The notes under the pieces were generated by a model. The model ran no database searches. It was not told the DNA's origin and saw only the letters and a program-made list of their open reading frames with translations. From positions 1 to 53,617 of the forward strand of contig FIZJ01000014.1 in the NCBI GenBank assembly GCA_900019385.1: DNA of 53,617 nt, given 5' to 3'. The stretch comes from an uncultured Clostridia bacterium (lineage in GTDB: Bacteria > Bacillota > Limnochordia > Darwinibacteriales > DTU012). Position numbers and translations under genes: made by a program. Positions 45,714-53,617 of this stretch are shown piece after piece. Each line of letters opens with the position of its first letter. The first letter of the stretch is position 1.

Positions 45714-48479
45714 ATGTCAAGACAGCGATGGTTTTGTATAGTATGGGCGTTGACCCTGGTTTGGATGCCCTTCGGTGCTTGTGCCCAGGAACTGCAGGAA
45801 GTGGATCAAGCTTACATTGCCAGGCTGATCGACGATCTCCGTTCCTCAAGCTTTGCCGCTGCTCTGGCAGCGCAGGATGCCCTGGCTGAAATCGGCGACC
45901 CCACTGTCCCGCAGCTTAGGATCCTGCTGAACCGCAGCCAGGACCGGATGGAAAAAACGAAAGCCATCTATGTGCTGGGAAGGATCGGTACCGAAGCGTC
46001 GATACGGGCGATGTTAAGCGCTGCCAGTGATCCAGATCAGAATGTCCGCAGTGCCATCGTCACTGCCGCAAAAAATCTGGATCCGGAGCAAGCAAAGACG
46101 GCGGCGCCGATCTTTGCCGAGTACCTGATCAGCGATCAAGCCGAGGCAAGGGCCACAGCTGCCCAGGCTCTGCAGGCGATGGGAACATCCAAGGCGGACT
46201 TGGCGGAGGTCTTGGCTGACGCGGCGCTGAGTTCTTCAGGACGCAAACGGGAGAACGCCCTGTCGGAAATCGGCAAGCTCGGGCCCGAAGCCGCTCATGT
46301 TGTGCCGCGGCTTTTACCACTGGTGGAGGATGCGGCGCTTGATGAGGCTTTGAATATCCTTGCAGCGTTAGCCGGGATCGGCGGCGAAGCGGTCCGCCCG
46401 CTCGTGCTTGAGCTTGTTGAACCGCTGATCCTGTCAGACGACTGGCAAACGCGTCAGGAAGCTGTCCGAGTGATGCAAAGGATGCGGCTGGATGGCGGAG
46501 AAATGATCGCGCCCGCAGTGAAGCTTCTGGAAAGCGGCGATCCAGCCCAACAGTCGCTGGCGGTGGATATCCTGGCTCATCTGGGCATTACCCAGGGCGC
46601 GGCAGTCATGAAGCTTGCAGAACTGGCGGCGGATGCCGATCATGACTATTCTCTGCGGCAAAAGGCCTTTCAGGCCTTGGAGAGCCTTTATTCCCAAATG
46701 GAATACCATATCGGCCGGGGATTTGTCGCCGTCGATACCGAGGCAGGCGTTTATCTCGGCTGGCGCCTTTTGGGGACTGATCCTTTCGATTTGGGGTTCA
46801 ATATTTACCGCGATGGGGAGAAGCTCAACCATGAGCCGATTACCGCCGGCACCAATTATCTTGATCCCGGCGGTGGCTCTGATTCCAAATACGTTTTGGC
46901 AAAGGTGGACTCGGACGGTGAGACGGTTCTGGCCGAGACGGTCCCATGGAAACAGAATTACCACACAATTCCGCTGCAGCGCCCGGAAGGAGGCGTGACG
47001 CCTGCCGGAGAGCGCTACGAATATACAGCCAATGACGCCAGTGCCGCTGACTTGGACGGTGACGGCGAGTACGAAATCGTTTTGAAGTGGGAGCCGACCA
47101 ACGCCAAGGATAACTCAATCCGTGGCTACACAGGGAATGTGTATATAGACGCCTACAAACTGGACGGAACCTTGCTCTGGCGCATTGATCTCGGGCGGAA
47201 TATCCGGGCCGGCGCCCATTATACTCAGTTCATCGTCTATGACTTGGACGGCGACGGGCGGGCGGAAGTCGCCATGAAAACCGGAGACGGCACCGTCGAC
47301 GGTACTGGAGAAGTGATCGGCGACCCAAATGCGGATCACCGCAATAGAGAAGGCTTGATCCTGACTGGACCCGAGTATCTCACCATCTTCGACGGGGCGA
47401 CCGGGGCGGCTTTGGCTACAGTGGATTATGAGCCGCCGCGTGGAAGTGTATCCAGTTGGGGTGACAATTACGGCAACCGTTCCGACCGTTTTCTTGCAGG
47501 AGTCGCCTATCTTGACGGAAGCCGGCCCAGCTTGATCATGTCCCGGGGCTACTATACCCGGACAGTGATCGTGGCATACAACTGGCGCGACGGCAAGCTG
47601 ACAAAGCTTTGGACCTTTGACACCAACCAGCCGGGTTTGTCTGGGTATGCCGGGCAGGGGAACCACCAGCTTTCCATCGCCGATGTGGACCAAGACGGAA
47701 GAGATGAGATCATCTTCGGCGCAATGACTGTCGATGATGACGGTAAGCCCTTGTACAGCACCGGATTTGGCCACGGCGACGCCCTGCATGTGGGGGACTT
47801 TGATCCGCTGCGCCCTGGGTTGGAAGTGTTCGGTGTGCATGAAGATCGGCCTCATCCGGCCGGGATAAATCTCAGAGACGCCCGGACAGGCGAAGTTATC
47901 TGGAGTATCCCTACGGATTACGACGTGGGTCGGGGGCTTGTCGCTGATATCGACCCCAACTATCCGGGCGCGGAAGCCTGGGCTTCGGGCACCGCAGGCG
48001 TTGTGCGCAGCGCTGCGGGGGAGCAGGTGACATCAACCAAGCCTTCAATCAATTTCGCCATCTGGTGGGATGGGGATCTTTTGCGGGAACTTCTGGACGA
48101 TGTGGCCATCACCAAATGGGATTGGGAGAAAAGGCAGATTGTGCAGCTTTTGTACGCCCAGGGCTGCGGCTCAAACAATGACACAAAGAAGACGCCGGCA
48201 TTGACAGCCGATTTGTTTGGCGACTGGCGGGAAGAAGTGGTGTTCCGGGCCAACGGCAGCCGGGAACTGCGGATCTATACCACGACGGATCTAACGGAGC
48301 ACCGGATTTATACCCTGATGCACGATCGGATGTACAGAGTGGCGGTGGCTTGGCAGAATGTGGCATACAATCAGCCGCCTCACCCCAGTTTTTATATCGG
48401 GCCGGACCAGCCGCCGCCTACGTACAATCCCGGGTTCATACATAATGTGATTGAACGATACGCTCATGAGTTCAAATAG
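45714..48479 (+). CDS. Secreted HEAT-repeat / PL11 rhamnogalacturonan lyase, copy 2
   Basis: A 921-aa paralogue beginning 22 bp after copy 1. The signal peptide is MSRQRWFCIVWALTLVWMPF followed by GACA, with cleavage likely after ACA. HEAT-like repeats fill about residues 28-325 (FAAALAAQDALAEIGDPTVP, KAIYVLGRIGTEASIRAM). The PL11 domain starts near residue 328 (MEYHIGRGFVAVDT), with ASAADLDGDGEYEIVLKWEP, RAGAHYTQFIVYDLDGDGRAEVA, KTGDGTVDG, GNRSDRFLAGVAYLDG and LFGDWREEVVFR. The catalytic domain is strongly similar to copies 1 and 3, while the HEAT part is more diverged. One small difference is MKTGDGTVDG where the others read VKTADGTVDG. GGGAG lies 9 bases before the ATG. Endo versus exo action cannot be decided by eye. 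Confidence 0.9.
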   Translation: MSRQRWFCIVWALTLVWMPFGACAQELQEVDQAYIARLIDDLRSSSFAAALAAQDALAEIGDPTVPQLRILLNRSQDRMEKTKAIYVLGRIGTEASIRAMLSAASDPDQNVRSAIVTAAKNLDPEQAKTAAPIFAEYLISDQAEARATAAQALQAMGTSKADLAEVLADAALSSSGRKRENALSEIGKLGPEAAHVVPRLLPLVEDAALDEALNILAALAGIGGEAVRPLVLELVEPLILSDDWQTRQEAVRVMQRMRLDGGEMIAPAVKLLESGDPAQQSLAVDILAHLGITQGAAVMKLAELAADADHDYSLRQKAFQALESLYSQMEYHIGRGFVAVDTEAGVYLGWRLLGTDPFDLGFNIYRDGEKLNHEPITAGTNYLDPGGGSDSKYVLAKVDSDGETVLAETVPWKQNYHTIPLQRPEGGVTPAGERYEYTANDASAADLDGDGEYEIVLKWEPTNAKDNSIRGYTGNVYIDAYKLDGTLLWRIDLGRNIRAGAHYTQFIVYDLDGDGRAEVAMKTGDGTVDGTGEVIGDPNADHRNREGLILTGPEYLTIFDGATGAALATVDYEPPRGSVSSWGDNYGNRSDRFLAGVAYLDGSRPSLIMSRGYYTRTVIVAYNWRDGKLTKLWTFDTNQPGLSGYAGQGNHQLSIADVDQDGRDEIIFGAMTVDDDGKPLYSTGFGHGDALHVGDFDPLRPGLEVFGVHEDRPHPAGINLRDARTGEVIWSIPTDYDVGRGLVADIDPNYPGAEAWASGTAGVVRSAAGEQVTSTKPSINFAIWWDGDLLRELLDDVAITKWDWEKRQIVQLLYAQGCGSNNDTKKTPALTADLFGDWREEVVFRANGSRELRIYTTTDLTEHRIYTLMHDRMYRVAVAWQNVAYNQPPHPSFYIGPDQPPPTYNPGFIHNVIERYAHEFK

Positions 48480-48493
48480 AAAGGAGTGTCGAC

Positions 48494-51154
48494 ATGCGCA
48501 AACTTACCGCGGTTCTGCTGATGATGGCCGTGTTGTTTGTAAGTTCAGCGGCGGTAAAGGCGGATTCTGAGCAAATCGCCGATTTGATCGATAAACTGCT
48601 CAGCTCGAATTATGTAGTTGCGACTCAAGCTTCCAAGGACCTGGTGGCACTGGGCGCCGATGTTATCCCGCATGTTGCAGAACGGGTTCTAGGCGATACT
48701 CAGTGGACCAACCGGTTGAAAGGAGTCACTGTTTTAAGAGAACTTGGTGTGGTGGAAGGTATCCCATATCTGATGCAGCTTCTGGGTGATGAAAACCAGG
48801 CGGTCCGCGATGGCGCCCGCAGCGCGTTGACAGGAATCCAGGCCGCCAAAGGCGTAGAGGCTGAGGAGGTGCTTGCTGAACTACTGGTTTCGGAGCGTCC
48901 TGTCGTCCGGAATACGGCGGAGCAGATGCTGATCAATGCAGGCTGGACTGAAACAGCGATTCAGGAGAAAATTACTGCCGCGCTCAAGGATCCTGATCCG
49001 GCCCGGAGAAAGGTCGCGGTGGAACGTTTAAGTTTGGCCAACTATCAAAAACGTGTGCTGTTCGAGGAGATTGCCCGGCTGATCAGTGATCCTGACTTGA
49101 CAGTGCGGAAGCAGGCGGTAAAAGGCTTGAGCACTCTCGGGTTTGTACCGGAAGAGATCTATGGGCAGATCCAGGAGCAGCTGCTTGCTGAGGGTAAGGC
49201 TGATGCTGCTGTGCTTTCCGGGCTCTTCGCCCAGATGGTGCAGAGCGACCAAAAAGCTGCTGTGGTATTAATGGAGATAATCACTGATCATAATCAAGAC
49301 CTGGTGCTGCGGCAGGCGGCATATGACGGGCTTGCCCAAGCGGTGCCGCAGCTTGAGTATCATCTCGGCCGAGGCCTGGTGGCCATCAAGATCGATGGGG
49401 GAGTGTACCTAAGCTGGCGCCTTTTGGGGACTGATGCTTTTAATTTAGGGTTCAATGTGTACCGAGACGGAATCAAGATCAACGCAGAGCCCGTCACAGC
49501 CGGCACCAACTTTATCGACTCAGAAGGGACGTTGGCGGCCGAGTATTATATAACTGCGGTCAAGGACGGGGTGGAGGTTGAACAGTCGGAGACTGTCCAA
49601 GTGCTGCCTCAGGCGTACATCGCCATTCCATTGGATCCGCCTCCCGGCGGCCGCACTCCAGACAATGTAAGCTATTCATACACTGCCAATGACGCCAGTG
49701 CCGCTGATCTGGACGGCGACGGTCAATTTGAGATTGTCCTGAAGTGGGACCCCACCAACGCCAAGGACAATGCCCACAGCGGTTATACAGGCAATGTATA
49801 CATCGATGCCTATAAGCTCGACGGCACCAGAATGTGGCGGATCGACCTCGGCCGCAACATCCGTGCCGGCGCCCACTATACCCAGTTCATGGTCTACGAC
49901 TTCGACGGCGACGGCAAGGCGGAGTTGGCCGTCAAGACTGCCGACGGCACAGTGGACGGCTTGGGCAATGTGATCGGCGATCCCAGTGCCGATTACCGGA
50001 ACTCCAGCGGGTATATTCTCGCTGGGCCTGAGTACTTGACGATGTTTGATGGTGAGACAGGAGCTGCTCTTGCCACTATCGACTATATACCGCCGCGGGG
50101 GAATGTGGCCGCTTGGGGCGACAGCTACGGCAACAGGGTGGACCGCTTCCTGGCGGGAGTGGCATATCTGGATGGAGTAAGGCCGAGTCTGTTGATGGCC
50201 AGAGGCTACTACACTAGAGCGGTGATCGCCGCCTTCAACTGGGTGGACAATCAGTTTGTCCCGGTTTGGGTGTTCGACAGCAATGATCCCGGGAATCACA
50301 TCGCCGCGGGCCAAGGCAACCACCAGCTTTCCATCGCCGATGTGGATGGAGACGGTCGGGACGAGATAATTTACGGTGCTGTGACCATCGATGATGATGG
50401 GACGATCATGTATGCCACCGGATTGGGCCACGGCGACGCCATGCATGTGACGGACATCGATCCCAGCCGTCCGGGGCTGGAAGTGTTCGCCGTCCATGAA
50501 TCGACGCCGAATCCAGCCGGCATCGAGCTGCACGATGCCCGCACTGGGGAAATCCTCTGGGGCATTCCCACCGACTACGATGTCGGCCGCGGGATTAGTG
50601 TGAATATTGATCCCAACCACTACGGCAACGAAGCATGGGCGTCCAGAAGCCCACTTTTCAACGCCAAAGGCGAGATTATCTCCACCAGTGTGCCGAACTC
50701 CATCAACCATGCCATTTGGTGGGATGGTGATCTGCTCCGGGAGCTTTTGGACCACACAGGAACCGGTGGCGCCGGCAAGATCGATAAGTGGGATTGGGAA
50801 CATCAGCGCACTGTCAATTTGGCCACCTTTGCCGGCACTGCGTCAAACAACGGCACCAAAGGCAACCCGGCGCTTACAGCGGATATCTTGGGAGACTGGC
50901 GGGAAGAGGCGATCTTTAGAAGAAGTGATAACAAAGAGCTGCGAATTTACCTGACGACCTATCCAACAGAACACCGCCTCTACACGTTCATGCACGACCG
51001 GCAGTACCGGGTGGCCATCGCCTGGCAGAACGTCGCTTACAACCAGCCGCCTCATCCCAGCTTCTATGTTGGTGACGACATGGAAATCCAGGACTTTAAC
51101 ATCGGGCAGGCGTATCGGGTGCTGGAGCAGTATAGGGAGGAACTGGGTAAATAA
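48494..51154 (+). CDS. Secreted HEAT-repeat / PL11 rhamnogalacturonan lyase, copy 3
   Basis: An 886-aa paralogue, 14 bp after copy 2. The signal peptide is MRKLTAVLLMMAVLFVSSAA followed by VKA, a likely cleavage site. The HEAT region (about 24-283) is roughly 40 residues shorter than in copies 1 and 2, about one repeat. The PL11 domain starts near residue 285 (LEYHLGRGLVAIKIDGGVYL) and keeps the calcium-binding loops (ASAADLDGDGQFEIVLKWDP, FDGDGKAELAVKTADGTVDG), GNRVDRFLAGVAYLDG, GQGNHQLSIADVDGDGRDEI and DILGDWREEAIFR. AAAGGAG is 8 bases upstream of the ATG. A strong terminator follows, so the three lyases form one operon. Three copies may give different endo/exo or side-chain tolerance. Confidence 0.9.
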   Translation: MRKLTAVLLMMAVLFVSSAAVKADSEQIADLIDKLLSSNYVVATQASKDLVALGADVIPHVAERVLGDTQWTNRLKGVTVLRELGVVEGIPYLMQLLGDENQAVRDGARSALTGIQAAKGVEAEEVLAELLVSERPVVRNTAEQMLINAGWTETAIQEKITAALKDPDPARRKVAVERLSLANYQKRVLFEEIARLISDPDLTVRKQAVKGLSTLGFVPEEIYGQIQEQLLAEGKADAAVLSGLFAQMVQSDQKAAVVLMEIITDHNQDLVLRQAAYDGLAQAVPQLEYHLGRGLVAIKIDGGVYLSWRLLGTDAFNLGFNVYRDGIKINAEPVTAGTNFIDSEGTLAAEYYITAVKDGVEVEQSETVQVLPQAYIAIPLDPPPGGRTPDNVSYSYTANDASAADLDGDGQFEIVLKWDPTNAKDNAHSGYTGNVYIDAYKLDGTRMWRIDLGRNIRAGAHYTQFMVYDFDGDGKAELAVKTADGTVDGLGNVIGDPSADYRNSSGYILAGPEYLTMFDGETGAALATIDYIPPRGNVAAWGDSYGNRVDRFLAGVAYLDGVRPSLLMARGYYTRAVIAAFNWVDNQFVPVWVFDSNDPGNHIAAGQGNHQLSIADVDGDGRDEIIYGAVTIDDDGTIMYATGLGHGDAMHVTDIDPSRPGLEVFAVHESTPNPAGIELHDARTGEILWGIPTDYDVGRGISVNIDPNHYGNEAWASRSPLFNAKGEIISTSVPNSINHAIWWDGDLLRELLDHTGTGGAGKIDKWDWEHQRTVNLATFAGTASNNGTKGNPALTADILGDWREEAIFRRSDNKELRIYLTTYPTEHRLYTFMHDRQYRVAIAWQNVAYNQPPHPSFYVGDDMEIQDFNIGQAYRVLEQYREELGK

Positions 51155-51177
51155 CGGTAAACATAGAGTCACTGTGG

Positions 51178-51207
51178 GAGCTCGGTTTGCGAACCGGGCT
51201 CTTTTTT
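51178..51207 (+). terminator. Terminator of the HEAT-PL11 operon
   Basis: GAGC-t-CGGTT paired with AACCG-g-GCTC around a TGCG tetraloop, followed by a six-T run, starting about 24 bases after the stop of copy 3. Confidence 0.85.
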
Positions 51208-51217
51208 ACAGCAAATC

Positions 51218-51245
51218 TAAAGCTCCGAATGACTCCCGCCGATAT
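51218..51245 (+). promoter_or_regulatory. Sigma-D (sigma-28) type promoter for flagellin 1
   Basis: TAAA (51218-51221), 16 bases, GCCGATAT (51238-51245): an exact match to the B. subtilis sigma-D consensus and spacing. It lies about 67 bases before the flagellin start. Confidence 0.85.
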
Positions 51246-51288
51246 AAGGGACAGAGAGATTTCCAAAGTGAGTTAGCGGGACTCGGCC

Positions 51289-51303
51289 ATATTTCAAGGA
51301 GGA
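51289..51303 (+). promoter_or_regulatory. Flagellin 1 ribosome site overlapping a CsrA-like motif
   Basis: ATATTTCAAGGAGGA is identical, base for base, to the segment before the second flagellin (53544-53558). CAAGGAGG resembles the CsrA consensus and covers the ribosome site, as in B. subtilis hag. AGGAGG is 10 bases from the ATG at 51312 and only one from the ATG at 51303, which decides the start. Confidence 0.6.
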
Positions 51304-51311
51304 TGGTTGGA

Positions 51312-52181
51312 ATGCGCATTAACAACAATATCAGCGCGATTAACGCTCAAAGGCGGTTGAACGCCAATCAAAAAGCAGGGGCAAAATCAATGGAAAAGCT
51401 CTCAAGCGGCCTGAGGATCGCCCGCGCTGCTGACGATGTAGCCGGTCTTGCGATTTCCGAAAAGATGAGGGCACAGATCCGCGGTTTGAGGCAGGCATCC
51501 CGAAATGCTCAAGACGGCATCAGTTTGGTCCAGACTGCCGAGGGAGCGTTGAATGAGACTCATGCGATTCTTCACAGACTGAGAGAACTTGCCGTTCAAG
51601 CAGCGACAGACACTAATACGCTGGAAGACCGAAAGGCAATTCAAAGAGAGGTCAACGAACTTATTGACGCGATAGATGAAATCGCGAACAATACAGAGTT
51701 CAACGCTACCAAGATTCTTGACGGCTCGTTTTCAGGCAAGATCCATATCGGTGCCAATCAAGATCAGAATATGGACATCAGTATCACGAGCATGAAATCA
51801 GCGGATTTGGGTATTGCAGGTGGCCAAACTCTGGCTGATCTGAAAGTGGATAATCTTGATGATGACACGACCGAAACCGGCGGTGTGCTGACATATGATG
51901 ACGCCAACTCAGCGATAGGTGTGATCGACGGAGCGATTAAACAAGTCTCGAACGAACGCGCTATGCTGGGTGCCATTCAAAACCGGTTGGAACACAGCAT
52001 TGCCAATCTCAACTCATCGGCGGAAAACCTCCAGGCTTCTGAATCACGGATCCGGGATCTCGATATGGAAGAAGAGTTCATGGAATTTGTCAAAAACACG
52101 ATTCTCCAACAAGCAGCTACCTCAATGCTGGCCCACGCCAATATGGCACCTCAGAGTGTGCTGCAGCTGCTCGGACAGTAG
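51312..52181 (+). CDS. hag: Flagellin 1
   Basis: Filament subunit, 289 aa, with no signal peptide (exported by the flagellar type III apparatus). The N-terminal D0/D1 helices are classic: MRINNNISAINAQRRLNAN, EKLSSGLRIARAADDVAGLAISEKMRAQIRGL and ELAVQAATDTNT. The C-terminal D1/D0 ends IRDLDMEEEFMEFVKNTILQQAATSMLAHANMAPQSVLQLLGQ. The variable centre is short (about residues 150-215), so this is a compact flagellin of the Bacillus type. A longer frame starting inside the lyase gene is rejected on ribosome-site grounds. Expression is predicted to depend on sigma-D and on CsrA/FliW-type translational control. Confidence 0.96.
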   Translation: MRINNNISAINAQRRLNANQKAGAKSMEKLSSGLRIARAADDVAGLAISEKMRAQIRGLRQASRNAQDGISLVQTAEGALNETHAILHRLRELAVQAATDTNTLEDRKAIQREVNELIDAIDEIANNTEFNATKILDGSFSGKIHIGANQDQNMDISITSMKSADLGIAGGQTLADLKVDNLDDDTTETGGVLTYDDANSAIGVIDGAIKQVSNERAMLGAIQNRLEHSIANLNSSAENLQASESRIRDLDMEEEFMEFVKNTILQQAATSMLAHANMAPQSVLQLLGQ

Positions 52182-52206
52182 AATCGCTATAAATAAAGAT
52201 ATACAG

Positions 52207-52242
52207 AAAAACGTGTACTCCAAACAGGGGTACACGTTTTTT
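52207..52242. terminator. Terminator after flagellin 1
   Basis: AAAACGTGTAC paired with GTACACGTTTT, with a CC/GG extension and a T-run. The A-run on the left arm also makes it usable for the convergent aldo/keto reductase gene. Confidence 0.88.
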
Positions 52243-52279
52243 GCTTTAGTGCCGCAAGGCTTGACTTAAGCAAAGCTGC

Positions 52280-53236
52280 CTACGCATCCAGGTTCCCGCC
52301 GAAGATATGTTCCCACGCCCGGTTAATTTGTTTAAGCTCAGCATCAGACAAAGTCCAGCTTCCGGCGCCGGCGTTTTCCTGAATCTGGGACGGACGCCTT
52401 GCCCCCACCAATGCGCAGGTAACCCCCTCCTGTTGGGTAAGCCAGTTGATGGCGATATGGGATACCGGTTTGCCGTGGTTTGAGGCGATTTCCCGCAGGA
52501 CATCGACTAGCCGCATGGCTTTGCTCCACATTGGTTCGTGGAAGAAGCGGTAGAAGTTATGGCGGGTATCGCCCGGCTTGAACACGGGTTTTTCATTATA
52601 TTTTCCAGCCAGAATCCCTGACCCTAAGGAGCCGTATGCGAGAATCCCGATTTGGTTTTTAACGCAGTACGGCAATATATCTTTTTCGATTTCCCGGTTC
52701 AGCAAGGAATAGTGGGGCTGAAGACTGGCTAGTTCGGTCATTCTGGTAACACTATCCATGAGTCCTGTGTCAAAATTGGATACTCCAAGGTAGCGAAATT
52801 TGCCTTCTTCCCGGAGTTTGACGAGTTCAGCAATGGAATCCTCGATTGGTGTGTCAGGATCAGGCCAATGAATCTGATAAAGATCGATTGTATCAACGTT
52901 TAGCCGTCTTAGAGAACCTTCAATCTGCTGACGGATGCTTGCAGGAGTGAGATCGCGCCATTTGCCGCCTGGTTTGCGGACAACCCCAACCTTGGTGGCG
53001 ATGATTACTTGATCGCGGCGCCCTTTGATTGCATTTCCCACAACTGTTTCGGCCCGTCCGTCGCCGTACGCCGGAGCAGTGTCGATTAGATTGATGCCTG
53101 CGTCCAAGGCTGCCTGAATGGTGGCGATGGACTCCTTGTTATCGACTTGTCCATATGTGGAACCGCCCATCGGCCAGGTGCCCAAAGCGACAACGGATAC
53201 TTGGAGATCGGATTTTCCCAACTGTTTGGTCCTCAT
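52280..53236 (-). CDS. Aldo/keto reductase
   Basis: NADPH-dependent TIM-barrel reductase, 318 aa. The catalytic tetrad can be traced: Asp in LIDTAPAYGDGRAE with its Tyr, Lys in VIIATKVGVV and His in YQIHWPDPDTP. The coenzyme-binding C-terminus includes GSLGSGILAGKY and CALVGARRPSQIQENAGA. It resembles the general-stress type (YhdN/IolS group) of Firmicutes. The frame is open much further upstream, but the ATG at 53236 is 6 bases after AGGAGG and starts the normal MRTKQLGKSDLQVSVVALGTW. It lies between two flagellin genes in the opposite orientation, with no obvious motility role. Confidence 0.92.
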   Translation of the reverse strand: MRTKQLGKSDLQVSVVALGTWPMGGSTYGQVDNKESIATIQAALDAGINLIDTAPAYGDGRAETVVGNAIKGRRDQVIIATKVGVVRKPGGKWRDLTPASIRQQIEGSLRRLNVDTIDLYQIHWPDPDTPIEDSIAELVKLREEGKFRYLGVSNFDTGLMDSVTRMTELASLQPHYSLLNREIEKDILPYCVKNQIGILAYGSLGSGILAGKYNEKPVFKPGDTRHNFYRFFHEPMWSKAMRLVDVLREIASNHGKPVSHIAINWLTQQEGVTCALVGARRPSQIQENAGAGSWTLSDAELKQINRAWEHIFGGNLDA

Positions 53237-53445
53237 CTGCATCCTCCTTTGGTTTTTTGTTATTCTTCCCTCTGGGACCGTGTTTGTCCTGCCGAGAAAT
53301 GGAAAACTCTCAGGCACGAGCAGTTCCTTGCAGGTATTTTTTGGAAACCGTCGAAATATATACCTGCTGGTATGGTTCTCCACCAAAATGGTCACTGGCG
53401 GGTCAAAAGACGGCGAAAAAAGTTTAGGTTATTGATAATTTGTGC

Positions 53446-53473
53446 TAAAGTAGGGAACTTGACTGTCCGATAT
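53446..53473 (+). promoter_or_regulatory. Sigma-D (sigma-28) type promoter for flagellin 2
   Basis: TAAA (53446-53449), 16 bases, TCCGATAT (53466-53473); one mismatch to GCCGATAT and the same spacing as the flagellin 1 promoter. In the 332-bp gap between the reductase start (53236) and flagellin 2, this promoter and the leader below are what I can identify; 53237-53445 holds no feature I can support beyond the reductase ribosome site. Confidence 0.8.
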
Positions 53474-53481
53474 AGATCTTA

Positions 53482-53558
53482 GCTAGTGATATTTCCTGCG
53501 CAGGAGGAGAAAGTACTAGCACAAAATGTTCAGGGATGAACAAATATTTCAAGGAGGA
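53482..53558 (+). promoter_or_regulatory. Structured flagellin 2 leader with CsrA-like sites
   Basis: The first stem-loop has arms GCTAGT (53482-53487) and ACTAGC (53515-53520) enclosing TCCTGCGCAGGA. The second is TGTTCA-GGGA-TGAACA (53527-53542), a perfect 6-bp stem with GGGA in the loop, the preferred form of a high-affinity CsrA site. A third motif, CAAGGAGGA, overlaps the ribosome site (to 53558). Together they resemble the two-site CsrA control of B. subtilis hag. Confidence 0.6.
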
Positions 53559-53568
53559 GTGTGTTGTT

Positions 53569-53617
53569 ATGCGGATTAACAACAACATCATGGCACTCAA
53601 CGCTCACAGGCAGTTGG
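53569..53617 (+). CDS. Flagellin 2, 5' end only
   Basis: Only the first 16 codons are in the window: MRINNNIMALNAHRQL, the classic D0 start of a flagellin. AGGAGG is 11 bases upstream. The promoter and leader resemble those of flagellin 1, so it is a second member of the flagellin regulon; the gene continues beyond the window. Confidence 0.88.
   Translation, partial: MRINNNIMALNAHRQL

Noticed and set aside
51066-51311. Long N-terminal extension of flagellin 1 overlapping the end of the third lyase
   Set aside because: The sigma-D promoter and the ribosome site lie within it, and the flagellin family starts at MRINNN (51312).
53282-53395. Extended N-terminus of the aldo/keto reductase
   Set aside because: The first ~53 codons of the open frame are not family-like, and AGGAGG sits directly before the MRTKQLG start.

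Overview
The window looks like chromosome of a motile, fermentative, plant-polysaccharide-degrading member of the Bacillota (Firmicutes). Pointers are strong AGGAGG ribosome sites, TATAAT promoters, sigma-D type flagellin promoters, the hom-thrC-thrB order, an MrfA/MrfB (YprA/YprB) pair, LuxS and a YesW-like PL11 lyase family. GC is moderately high by eye. The exact lineage cannot be fixed from sequence alone; an uncultured Limnochordia/Hydrogenispora-like anaerobe is my guess. I see no insertion sequence, phage, CRISPR array, rRNA or tRNA gene.

Layout. 1-2.2 kb: 3' end of a GH95 fucosidase with an AraC regulator. 2.3-6.4 kb: the DNA-repair pair mrfA-mrfB and msrA. 6.4-10.1 kb: a DUF1015 protein diverging from L-rhamnose isomerase (rhaA) and a Gfo/Idh/MocA oxidoreductase. 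10.2-18.7 kb: housekeeping genes (HtrA protease, serA diverging from serC, GNAT, luxS, hom-thrC-thrB). 18.8-27.6 kb: an SGNH esterase and, facing the other way, a seven-gene sugar operon: a frameshifted flavin oxidoreductase, a TIM-barrel isomerase/epimerase, two Gfo/Idh/MocA oxidoreductases, a GH51 arabinofuranosidase, a FucU-type mutarotase and rhamnulokinase. 27.6-33.7 kb: type I pullulanase, aconitase, 2-keto-3-deoxygluconate kinase and a CPBP membrane protease. 33.7-42.7 kb: a degenerate Spo0B-like membrane protein, ung, L-fucose isomerase, a secreted transglutaminase-like protein, a divergent PurC, a small coiled-coil protein, galM and a GGDEF-EAL protein. 42.8-51.2 kb: an operon of three secreted proteins, each a HEAT-repeat region fused to a PL11 rhamnogalacturonan lyase. 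51.2-53.6 kb: two flagellin genes with sigma-D type promoters and CsrA-like leader sites, flanking an aldo/keto reductase.

How it fits together. Many genes point to rhamnogalacturonan and its side chains. The secreted PL11 enzymes would cut the backbone, GH51 removes arabinose, GH95 removes fucose or related sugars, RhaA/RhaB and FucI with the mutarotase take in rhamnose and fucose, and KdgK takes in the ketodeoxy acid derived from galacturonate. Sugar transporters, the rhamnulose/fuculose-phosphate aldolase and GH105/KduI/KduD are not in the window.

The most unusual items are the HEAT-PL11 triplet, the oxidoreductase/isomerase/flavoprotein cassette that could perform oxidative glycoside cleavage, the Spo0B-like protein with Asn at the phospho-histidine position, and the flagellin leader with a GGGA-loop hairpin.
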